Of a stretch of DNA of 64,000 bases, positions 1-10,858 are shown in pieces. Position 1 is the stretch's first letter; each line of letters begins with the position of its first letter. Under the pieces are notes generated by a model. That model saw only the letters and a program-made list of their open reading frames with translations. It made no database searches and was not told where the DNA came from. This stretch comes from Penicillium oxalicum (lineage: Eukaryota > Ascomycota > Eurotiomycetes > Eurotiales > Aspergillaceae). The stretch spans positions 2,294,001-2,358,000 of the forward strand of contig NC_064651.1 in the NCBI RefSeq assembly GCF_001723175.1. Reading direction: 5' to 3'. A program made the position numbers and the translations under genes.

Positions 1-1993
1 TGAGGCTGGGCCTCATGGTCGCTTATTTGACTTTACACTGAGCTTGGGTCATAAACACTTTGAACAAGAGGCCATATCAATCCACATGACAGCGGCCCGT
101 GGCCGGTGACCAGTCGGAAGGGGCTGGCTTGGCTGACTAAACAGCGGGCCTACACTGGCTAGGGCTCGGTCCTAAGGTTCCTCCATCTCCCGCCGCCGTT
201 CAATTTGTAGGAGAAATGTCAATAGGAGCATCTCGCACGTGGCGATTGGACAGTACAGAAACCTCTCGAATGAGGATTTTTGATCATTTGTGGACATGGG
301 ACACAAACCGACATCAACTGTTGGGGATGCACCCACTCACTCATCAATTTCCCACGTCGTTCATTCACGTAGTTGTAAATGTTCGATGATGCTGGATTTT
401 CAGGTCTGATTGAACCCTCAAAGCTCATTCGGACACTGCTACAGGTAACCCGATCTAATAGAGATCAACAACTGACGTGGCAATCAATTTGGGATTTTAT
501 GCCAGTTGGGTAGGTGTAAACTTTTATTGACAGGCTGGTGATGGAAGAGGCGGAGGAAGTTGGTAATTACCTGGCCTTGCATCGCGCACCTATTCATCTC
601 CGGCCTGTTGTCCGGATATTCTATCGAGGATGTATATCTCCGCCCAAGACCTAGTACTCCCGCACCCTCTTCATTCCATCCACTCTCGTCACTCTACAGC
701 CCTGCCCGCCCACCTAGATCACTCGGAACCTAAAAGCCTGATTTGAACCCATGTCACCTCTGTGCGGTGTCCATTACTCCTAGGCGCCTCTCTGAAACAT
801 CAGGAATCGCGTGAAGGATCTCCACCAGGCTAAAATCAGAATCCTGCAACTTCGAGAATACTTCAACTGCCTGAACGTGATATCTAGGTAGTTGTTAACT
901 AACATAGGTACCAACTTGCACAGACAGGTCCCAATCTGGACCTGACCGCGAAAATTCCCGAGTGACGCCCCGGAAGAATACACGTCCTGCACAAATTAAA
1001 TAGTCCAACTCTACCCCGACTAGATCAATCGAGATAAATGTGTTTGAATCTTGACCAGGCACAATAAGCGGTCAGAGTCATGCCTCTAGTACCCGCTGTC
1101 TTGCCGCTACTCTTACCAACCCAAGTCCCTACCTACTGACCAGGTACATGGTTTGACTGTGCTCAGCCCAGTGGAAGGTGTGAATACAATTGAAGTATCG
1201 CGAAGTCGGGTCCACGTGTTGCGGTGTGAGGTATTTGTCAATTCGACAGCTGCTGAAAAAGCCCTTGCGTGCAGGAGACCGGGCGCCTCATGTAGTAGAT
1301 AGGTATCTGGGCTGTACATGGAAGGGAACTATTCAACATCACTAGGTACGTGCAGAAACGCAGAAGAAAATACAACCTTGGGACTGGGGTGCCGCCGTCC
1401 AGCACTGAATCAATTGACTTCAGCGTACGAAGAGGCTTGTCGCTGCAATTGGACTGTCTTTTTCGAGGCAGTAGGTTCCACAGGGATGCAATAAACCTGC
1501 ATCTTTGGGCACATCTCTACGCGCGGCGGACGTGTAAGTGCTAGAAAAGTGGTGATTGCTCAGTGGAGGTTTGTAAAGGGCCTAGCCTGCGGTCTACGCC
1601 TTTCTACAAGATAAGCGATAGATATTGCTGGACTGCCAGACACAGTAGCAAACACAATCGCGTTTGACCCCGCGTAGCCACCCCGAACACTATTTTGACA
1701 TGGGGGGCGAGAGAGATGATGTGGGACGAGATATTCGATAAGAAGCGGGAATGGGTTTCAAACACATCGCATCCGAGGGCGCACATCAGAGAAATCAAGT
1801 TGAGAGAGCAGTTCGTGTAAGTATCATGAAGGTAATAAGGTTGGGTTTCATTGGCTTAGACTCGGCTCATCTGTAAATGAGCTCGCGTGCTAGCGGTTCC
1901 TGTTCATCCTTTTTTTAGATTCTAGAAGAACCATCCCGTTTTTCCATATCGTTCGCTCCTCAAAAGACCAACACCGACGAAAACAGACATTGC
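1..1993. other. Gene-free spacer upstream of the RPL34 stop
   Basis: No open frame here is longer than about 70 codons and none joins across plausible splice sites into a recognisable protein. The last roughly 100 bases must hold the 3' untranslated region of RPL34, which is read leftward. No tRNA-like cloverleaf, transposon protein or long repeat was seen by eye. A gene of the previous locus may end left of the window. Confidence 0.5.
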
Positions 1994-2805
1994 TTAGCGC
2001 TTGCCAGCAGCCTTCTCCTGGGACTCCTTGAGAACCTTCTTGACGATCTTCTGCTCCTCGATCAGGAAGGCGCGGACAATGCGGTCCTTGACGCAGCCAG
2101 CGCAGCGGGAACCACCGTAGGCACGGCTGACGTTCTTCTTGGGGCGGGAGATCTGGGCGTACTCGCGGGGACGGAGAGCGGGAACCTAGAGGTCGCGAAT
2201 CGTCAATCTGAGAAGTTCTGTGCAGAGGTTGACAGCCGAGACGAAAATGCGGAAGTGACGGTGATTCTGACGACCGGAAGGAATGCGACTGGTTCTCGGG
2301 AAGGAAAAATTTGCTGTTTCCCGCCCTACCTCCACCAATAATTCCCACGAGAACCTTCCCACGGTCGCTGATCATGAATCACCCACACAACCGTCCACAC
2401 GACCATTCACGAAAGAAAAAAAAAATCGGAAGCACTCACACCGGGGAGCTTGATGCCACAGTCACCGCACTTGGGAGCGGTACCCTTCTTCTTCAGGTGA
2501 AGGTACCGGAGCTCGCCACCAGGAGTCTTGATGATGCGGACCTTGTTGGACCGCGTGTTGTACCTGTAGAGCGTGGTTTCATCAATATTCTGTTCGAGAG
2601 TCGAGTGTCGCGAAGAATGCTTCATTCGAGAGCAAATCTCATCATTTTCGAGCGGTAGAAAAAGGCATTGTGCGGGACGGGAGAATTTTCAAGGAAACGT
2701 ACGGGTTCCGGCGGCGCTGCAGAACGGGATCGAGTCAATATTTGCGAATCAATTCATTTTTTCGTGAACGATATAACTCACGTATTGCAGTCTGTTGTTA
2801 GGCAT
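1994..2805 (-). CDS. rpl34: 60S ribosomal protein L34 (eL34)
   Basis: Structural protein of the cytosolic large ribosomal subunit. Four exons read leftward: 2805-2782, a 14-nt microexon 2716-2703, 2563-2440 and 2185-1994, totalling 117 residues. The joined protein starts [23 protein letters not shown] and contains the eL34 hallmarks KTPGG, the zinc-type pair PKCGDCG and SRCAGC, and the end segment [19 protein letters not shown]. Length fits the family (about 115-121 residues). Donors are GTGAGT, GTACGT and GTGAGT; acceptors are CAG, CAG and TAG. The microexon supplies the conserved basic RRRNP stretch, without which the frame does not close, so that exon is well supported although it is only 14 nt. 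The gene diverges from PRP8 across a 408 bp spacer. Several introns near the 5' end are usual for fungal ribosomal protein genes. Confidence 0.95.
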
Positions 2806-3213
2806 TTTGGCGTCTTTGAACCTCTGCGGTGGTCAAGGGCGGCGGTTGTCGTTCGTCGGGTTGTAGACGATAAAATGTCCAGACGGACGGATTTGTGTGG
2901 GTTTCGCTCTAGCGCACATTTGGCGAGACCATGCTAGTCCCAATTAGGAATAGCGCAATCTGGACAGCCGCCACCTGAAACTTCAAGCAAAGGAGCAAGA
3001 CTTCATCGTACAGAGGATCATCGCGTGTTGGTGCTCTATCCCATCTTTTGACATCGAGTGAACTGTTCTGCGCGTCCCAGAGAAGGTGTCACCAGTCACA
3101 ACTTCTAGAATTCCGTTCAAATTTGATGATTTTTGACGTGATCTGGACGCGACTTAGAGCTTAACTCACTTCTAAGGGAGGGTGGGTTTACTCCCCCATC
3201 AACCACCGACACG
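2806..3213. promoter_or_regulatory. Divergent promoter region RPL34 / PRP8
   Basis: The 408 bases between the two start codons must hold both 5' untranslated regions and both core promoters, because the genes are read in opposite directions. No convincing TATA box was seen; the stretch just before the PRP8 start is pyrimidine/G mixed. Shared control of a ribosomal protein gene and a spliceosome gene is inferred from geometry only. Confidence 0.6.
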
Positions 3214-6200
3214 ATGGCGTCTCTGCCTCCTCCCCCTCCTCCAGGATGGGGTGCAGCTCCTCCCTCGATGACGATGGCGCCGCCGCCTCCGGGCTACCAA
3301 CCACCGGCCGATCCCAATGTCGCAAAGTTCGCGCAAAAGAAGCACGAGTGGTTGCGCACGCAGCGCAGTCGCTTCGGTGAGAAGCGGAAGGCTGGATTTG
3401 TTGAGACACAGAAGGCAGACATGCCGCCAGAGCATCTGCGAAAGATTGTCAAAGACATTGGTGATGTTTCGCAAAGAAAGTACACCAATGAGAAGCGCAG
3501 CTACCTCGGCGCGTTGAAGTTCATGCCACACGCTGTCCTCAAGCTGCTCGAGAATATGCCGATGCCTTGGGAGGCGGCCCGTGAAGTCAAGGTTTTGTAT
3601 CATGTCAACGGATGCCTAACCATCGTTAACGAAACGCCGCGCGTAATCGAACCCGTGTTCCATGCTCAATGGGCTACGATGTGGATGTGTATGCGGCGCG
3701 AGAAGAGTGACCGACGCCATTTCAAGCGCATGCGTTTCCCTCCGTTTGACGACGAAGAGCCTCCTCTTTCGTGGTCGGAGAATATCGAAGACGTTGAGCC
3801 GCTGGAGCCTATCCAGATGGAGCTTGACGAAGACGAGGATGGAGCTGTCTACGAATGGTTTTACGATCACCGACCTCTCCTTGACACTCCTCACGTGAAT
3901 GGACCTAGTTACAAGACTTGGAATCTTTCGCTCCCACAGATGGCAACTCTCCATCGTTTAAGCCACCAACTGCTTAGCGATGTTGTCGATCAGAACTACT
4001 TCCACATGTTCGATTTGAACAGCTTTTTCACGGCAAAGGCTTTGAACGTAGCCATCCCAGGAGGTCCCCGCTTCGAGCCTCTGTACAAAGACATCGATCC
4101 GAACGACGAGGATTTCAGCGAATTCAATGCGATCGATCGCATCATTTTCCGCGCCCCTATTCGAACCGAATACCGCGTGACCTTCCCATTCCTTTACAAT
4201 ACCCTCCCCCGCAGCGTAAAGGTCGCTTGGTACTCCCATCCTCAAGTGGTCTATGTCCGTACTGAGGACCCGAATCTACCCGCCTTTTATTTCGACCCTG
4301 TCATCAATCCTATATCTTCCCGCTCTGTTGCACCAAAAAACATCACTGTTAGCCACGAGGATGAGATTTTCGGCATCGGCAACGACGAGGACGAGTTTGA
4401 GCTGCCCGATGAGGTTGAGCCATTCTTCGACGACGAGGATCTCTACACCCCGGACACTGCTTCGGCAATCGCTCTCTGGTGGGCTCCTCATCCTTTTGAC
4501 AAGCGATCCGGAAAGATGGTGCGTGCACAGGATGTGCCTTTGGTCAAGCAATGGTACCTGGAGCATTGTCCCCAGGGCCAGCCCGTCAAAGTCCGCGTTT
4601 CTTACCAGAAATTGCTGAAAACATACGTGCTCAACGAACTGCACAAGAATAAGCCCAAGCCTCAGAGCAAGCAAAATCTCCTCAAGACTTTGAAGACGAC
4701 CAAGTTCTTCCAGCAAACCACGATTGACTGGGTTGAGGCTGGTCTGCAAGTCTGCCGGCAGGGTTTCAACATGCTTAATTTGCTGATTCACCGAAAGAAC
4801 TTGACCTACCTGCATCTTGACTACAATTTCAACTTGAAACCAGTCAAGACCTTGACCACCAAAGAGCGCAAGAAGTCACGTTTCGGCAATGCATTCCATC
4901 TCATGCGTGAAATTCTACGATTGACCAAATTGATCGTCGATGCTCAGGTTCAGTATCGGCTCGGTAACATTGATGCCTTCCAGCTGGCTGATGGCATCTT
5001 GTATGCCTTCAACCACGTTGGTCAACTCACTGGTATGTATCGGTACAAGTACAAACTGATGCATCAAATTCGTTCTTGCAAAGACTTGAAGCATTTGATT
5101 TATTACCGCTTTAACTCAGGACCGGTCGGCAAGGGGCCAGGTTGCGGTTTCTGGGCTCCTGCCTGGCGTGTGTGGTTGTTCTTCATGCGCGGAATTATCC
5201 CTCTCCTTGAGAGATGGCTTGGAAATTTGCTTTCCCGTCAGTTTGAGGGTCGCCACAGCAAAGGTGTCGCTAAGACAGTCACGAAGCAGCGAGTCGAGTC
5301 CCACTTCGATCTTGAACTTCGTGCATCCGTCATGGCTGATCTCATGGATATGATGCCCGAGGGAATCAAGCAGAACAAAGTCAACGTTGTGTTGCAGCAC
5401 TTGTCCGAAGCTTGGAGATGTTGGAAGAGTAACATTCCTTGGAAGGTCCCTGGACTTCCAGCGCCCATTGAGAACATCATTCTCCGATACGTCAAAAGCA
5501 AGGCTGATTGGTGGATTTCCGTTGCCCACTACAATCGTGAGCGGATTCGCCGCGGTGCGACCGTTGACAAGACAGTGGCAAAGAAAAACCTTGGTCGTCT
5601 GACTCGTCTCTGGCTGAAGTCAGAGCAAGAGCGCCAGCATAACTACCTGAAAGATGGTCCGTATGTGTCGTCTGAGGAGGCCGTGGCCATCTACACCACC
5701 ATGGTCCACTGGCTCGAGTCCCGCAAGTTTTCGCCTATTCCTTTCCCCAGCGTTTCATACAAGCATGATACCAAGATTCTTATCTTGGCCCTTGAGCGTC
5801 TTCGCGAATCATACTCTGTCAAGGGTCGTTTGAATCAGAGCCAGCGAGAAGAACTCGCCCTCATCGAACAAGCCTACGACTCCCCTGGCACAACACTAGC
5901 CAGAATCAAGCGCTTCCTTCTGACTCAGCGTGCATTCAAGGAGGTTGGCATCGACATGAACGACAACTACAACAACATCAATCCGGTCTATGACATTGAG
6001 CCAATTGAGAAGATTACCGACGCATATCTAGACCAGTATCTCTGGTACCAGGCTGAACAGCGTCACTTGTTCCCTGCTTGGATCAAGCCGTCAGACTCCG
6101 AGGTTCCCCCGCTTCTGACATACAAGTGGACTCAGGGAATCAACAACCTATCCAACGTGTGGGAGACAGCAGATGGCGAGACGAATGTGATGATCGAAAC

Positions 6201-9200
6201 TGAGCTTTCGAAGGTCTATGAGAAGATTGATCTTACTCTTCTGAACCGCATGCTTCGCCTCATCATGGATCACAATCTTGCAGATTACATCACCTCAAAG
6301 AACAATGTGCAGCTGAGCTACAAAGACATGAACCACACAAATAGCTATGGTCTCATTCGTGGCTTGCAGTTTTCTGGGTTCGTGTTCCAGTACTACGGTC
6401 TGATGATCGATCTCTTGCTCCTTGGCCTTCAGCGAGCCAGCGAGATGGCAGGTCCTCCTCAGAGCCCGAATGATTTCCTGCAGTTCCGCGACAAGGCTAC
6501 CGAGACCCGTCACCCAATTCGACTCTACACCCGTTACGTCGACAAGATTTGGGTCTTCTTCCGATTCCAAGCAGACGAGTCTCGCGATCTCATTCAGCGA
6601 TTTTTGACGGAGAATCCTGATCCCAACTTTGAAAATGTGATCGGGTATAAGAACAAAAAATGCTGGCCGCGCGATTGTCGTATGCGCTTGATGCGTCATG
6701 ACGTGAACCTCGGTCGCGCTGTCTTTTGGGACTTGAAGAATCGCCTTCCCAGGTCTATCACTACCATTGATTGGGATGATACTTTCGCCAGTGTTTACAG
6801 CAAGGACAACCCGAACCTGCTGTTTTCCATGAACGGGTTTGAGGTCCGCATTCTTCCCAAGATCCGGAATCAAAACGAAGAATTCTCGGTCAAGGATAGT
6901 GTGTGGTCTCTTGTGGACAGCTCGACCAAAGAACGAACTGCCCACGCATTCCTTCAAGTGACCGAGGAGGACATTCAGAAGTTCAACAACCGCATCCGAC
7001 AGATTTTGATGTCTTCTGGATCGACTACTTTCACAAAGATTGCAAACAAGTGGAACACAGCTCTTATTGCTCTCTTCACCTACTATCGCGAGGCTGCTGT
7101 TTCCACTGTCAATCTGCTTGATACCATAGTCAAGTGTGAGACCAAGATCCAGACCCGCGTCAAGATCGGACTTAACTCGAAGATGCCCTCGCGCTTCCCT
7201 CCTGCCGTATTCTACACACCAAAGGAGCTGGGAGGACTGGGTATGATATCTGGATCTCACATTCTTATCCCTACTAGCGACAAACGCTGGTCGAAGCAGA
7301 CTGACACTGGAATCACCCATTTCCGTGCTGGTATGTCGCACGATGAAGAAACCTTGATTCCCAATATCTTCCGATACATCATCCCCTGGGAAGCGGAATT
7401 CATCGACTCCCAGCGCGTTTGGATGGAGTATTCCCAGAAGCGTCTGGAGGCCCAGCAGCAGAACCGCCGATTGACGCTTGAAGATCTTGAGGACAGTTGG
7501 GACCGTGGTCTTCCACGTATCAACACTCTGTTCCAAAAGGATCGTAGTACGCTCAGCTTCGACAAGGGTTTCCGACTCCGTGCTGAATTCAAGCAATACC
7601 AGTTGATGAAGAGTAATCCCTTCTGGTGGACAAGTCAGCGACATGATGGTAAACTCTGGAACTTGAACGCCTACCGAACTGATGTCATCCAGGCACTGGG
7701 CGGTGTTGAAACCATTCTTGAGCATACTCTATTCAAGGCAACAGCTTTCCCGTCATGGGAGGGTCTCTTCTGGGAGAGAGCTTGTCTTGCAAAGGGGACT
7801 CGACTCCTCCGTTACGACGGCTCTGAGGTTAACGTTGAGGACGTTAAGGAGGGCGATCAGCTTCTGGGTCCTGACGGCCAGCCTCGTATTGCATTCAATA
7901 TCGTGAGTGGCGAGGACCGTTTGTACCGCATCAAACTTGGCGCCTCAAAGGAAGACCTAGTTGTCACTCCCAACCATATTCTGGTTCTGCACCGCGAGAG
8001 AAGCGAAAACGCGGAGCAATACGATACTGTCGAGATGACAGCGGAAGAATTTGCTTCGCTTTCCCCCGAAGTGCGCAGTACCTACCGTGCTTTCCGCTCA
8101 CCAGAGTTCGCGCACCCCGATCAGAAAGTCCCTGGGGAACCCCAGATGCACAACTTCACGATCGAGGATATCAGCCTGGAAGCGCATGCAACACAATGGG
8201 CTGGTTTCCGAGTCGACAAAGATCAGCTCTACTTGCGTCACGATTACCTTGTCCTGCACAATTCTGGATTCGAAGAGGTTAGTTTGAGTTTCCAATTTCT
8301 AACCTTCCTACCTTTGCAATCCCTGAGCACAGATTCAATTCAGCTTTGGGACCTGTCAGACTAGAAACTAACCTCCTCTGCAGAGCATGAAATTCAAGAA
8401 ACTCACCAACGCCCAAAGGTCTGGTTTGAATCAGATTCCCAATCGTCGTTTCACTTTGTGGTGGTCTCCCACTATCAATCGTGCCAACGTCTACGTCGGT
8501 TTCCAAGTCCAACTTGATCTGACTGGTATCTTCCTGCACGGCAAGATTCCCACTCTGAAAATCTCTTTGATTCAGATTTTCCGCGCCCATTTGTGGCAGA
8601 AGATTCATGAATCTGTGGTTATGGATCTCTGTCAGGTCTTCGACCAAGAGTTAGAGCAGCTCGGAATTGAGGCTGTGCAGAAGGAGACTATTCATCCTCG
8701 TAAGTCATACAAGATGAATAGCTCCTGTGCCGATATCCTTCTTTTCGCGACAAATAAGTGGAACGTGACACGTCCTTCGTTGTGCTTCGACACGAAGGAT
8801 GTATACGAGCCAACCACAACGAACAAGTTCTGGCTTGATGTGCAACTCAGGTACGGCGACTACGACTCTCACGACATCGAGCGCTACGTTCGTGCCAAGT
8901 ACCTCGATTACACGACCGATAGCATGAGTATCTACCCATCTGCGACTGGACTGATGGTTGGCATTGACCTTGCCTACAATCTGTGGTCTGCTTACGGTCA
9001 ATACTTCCCGGGCCTGAAGACTTTGATTCAGCAAGCTATGGCCAAGATTATGAAGGCAAACCCTGCACTCTATGTCCTTCGCGAGCGTATCCGCAAGGGT
9101 CTTCAATTGTACGCGTCCGAGAGCAACCAGGAATTCCTGAATTCCCAAAATTACTCTGAACTTTTCAGTCCCCAAATCCAGCTGTTCATTGATGACACCA

Positions 9201-10858
9201 ACGTGTATCGTGTCACGATCCACAAGACATTCGAAGGTAACTTGACCACCAAGCCTATCAACGGTGCGATCTTCATCTTCAATCCTCGCACTGGACAGCT
9301 GTTCCTGAAGATCATCCACACCAGCGTTTGGGCCGGTCAGAAGCGTCTTGGTCAGTTGGCGAAATGGAAAACTGCCGAAGAAGTTGCTGCTCTCATTCGA
9401 TCTCTCCCTGTTGAAGAGCAACCGAAGCAGCTGATTGTCACTCGCAAGGGTCTTCTTGATCCTCTCGAGGTTCACCTGCTTGACTTCCCCAACATTTCAA
9501 TTCGAGCCTCCGAACTTCAGCTGCCCTTCCAAGCTGCTATGAAGGTGGAGAAGCTGGCAGACATGATTCTTCGAGCCACGGAGCCCCAGATGGTTCTGTT
9601 CAACTTGTACGATGAGTGGCTCAAGTCCATCTCTCCCTACACAGCCTTCTCTCGCCTCATCCTGATCCTTCGTGCTCTTCATGTCAACATTGACAAGGCC
9701 AAGATTATCCTTCGACCCGACAAGACTGTGATCACTCAGGAACATCACATCTGGCCTTCGCTGTCCGATGAGGACTGGATCAAAGTCGAAGTCCAACTCC
9801 GTGACTTGATCTTGAACGACTATGGCAAGAAGAACAATGTCAACGTACAGAGTCTGACCAGTTCTGAAGTTCGTGACATCATTCTGGGTATGGAGATTAG
9901 TGCGCCCTCTCTTCAGCGTCAGCAGGCCGCCGAGATCGAGAAACAGCAGGAAGAAGCCAAGCAGTTGACAGCTGTCACGACTAAGACCCAGAATGTTCGC
10001 GGAGAAGACATCATTGTCACGACCACCTCGCAATATGAACAGCAATCTTTCGCTTCGAAGACTGAATGGCGTACCCGCGCCATTGCCACGTCGAATTTGC
10101 GCACTCGGTCCAACAACATCTACGTGTCATCCGACGATATTCGCGAAGAGGGCTACACTTACATCATGCCCAAGAATATCCTGAAGCGATTTATTACCAT
10201 TGCCGATCTCCGTGTTCAGGTTACTGGTTACATCTATGGTAGCTCACCCCCTGACAATGACCAGGTTAAGGAGATCCGCACTATTGTTATGGTTCCCCAG
10301 GTTGGAAATACTAGGGATGTGCAGTTACCCCACCAGCTTCCTCAACACGACTACCTGAACGGCCTGGAGCCACTGGGTGTGATTCACACTGTCTCTGGAA
10401 ATGAGCCACCGTACATGTCTGCGGCGGACGTGACGCAGCACGCCCGCCTGATGAACTCCCATTCTTCTTGGGAAAAAAAAACCGTCACCATGACAGTGTC
10501 TTTCACCCCAGGCTCTGTGTCTTTGGCTGCCTGGGCTCTCACCCCTGAAGGATACAAGTGGGGCGCCGAGAACAAAGACATGAGCTCTGACCAGCCACAG
10601 GGCTTCTCTACTAGCATGGGAGAGAAATGCCAGCTGCTGCTGAGTGATCGCATTCGCGGTTACTTCTTGGTGCCCGAGGATAATCTGTGGAACTACAGTT
10701 TCATGGGTAGCTCGTTTGGCAGTGTCGAGAAACGACCCATCTATGTCAAGATCGATACTCCACTCCGCTTCTACGATGACCAACACCGCCCTCTGCACTT
10801 CCAGAATTTCGCGGAACTGGAAGACATTTGGGTGGATCGGACAGATAACTTTGAGTAG
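3214..10858 (+). CDS. prp8: Pre-mRNA-splicing factor Prp8 with in-frame mini-intein
   Basis: Core U5 snRNP scaffold of the spliceosome; it cradles the U2/U6 catalytic RNA and, through its C-terminal Jab1/MPN domain, controls the Brr2 helicase. Two exons, 3214-8277 and 8384-10858 (donor GTTAGT, acceptor CTGCAG), give 2512 residues, or 2352 after removal of a 160-residue intein, matching the family size. It starts with the Pro-rich [13 protein letters not shown] typical of the family, followed by the PRO8NT region, the central RT-like core, the U5/U6 contact regions, an RNase H-like domain and a Jab1/MPN end finishing [10 protein letters not shown]. The extein around the intein reads WERA / SGFEE-SMKFKKL, and the single intron falls inside SGFEESM only 15 nt after the intein. 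The long minus-strand frames under this gene are antisense shadows. Confidence 0.98.
7783..8262 (+). other. PRP8 mini-intein (no homing endonuclease)
   Basis: Protein-splicing element of 160 residues (1524-1683 of the precursor). It begins with Cys directly after the extein Trp-Glu-Arg-Ala and ends His-Asn before Ser-Gly-Phe-Glu-Glu, i.e. N-terminal nucleophile Cys, penultimate His, terminal Asn and +1 Ser. Block A is [13 protein letters not shown], block B contains [10 protein letters not shown] with the TxxH signature, and the C-terminal blocks read [12 protein letters not shown]. Between block B and the C-terminal blocks there are only about 70 residues, with no LAGLIDADG motif, so this is a splicing-only mini-intein. 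All residues expected for self-excision are present, so it is probably active. Codon use does not visibly differ from the flanking exteins, as expected for an old resident. Confidence 0.96.

Noticed and set aside
6295..7725. 476-codon open frame on the minus strand
   Set aside because: It lies fully antisense to the conserved PRP8 core, and its protein shows no domain; it is a by-product of PRP8 codon use.
7783..8262. Possible remnant of a homing endonuclease inside the PRP8 intein
   Set aside because: The linker between the splicing blocks is too short and has no LAGLIDADG-type motif.
8705..9475. 256-codon minus frame
   Set aside because: Antisense shadow of PRP8 exon 2.
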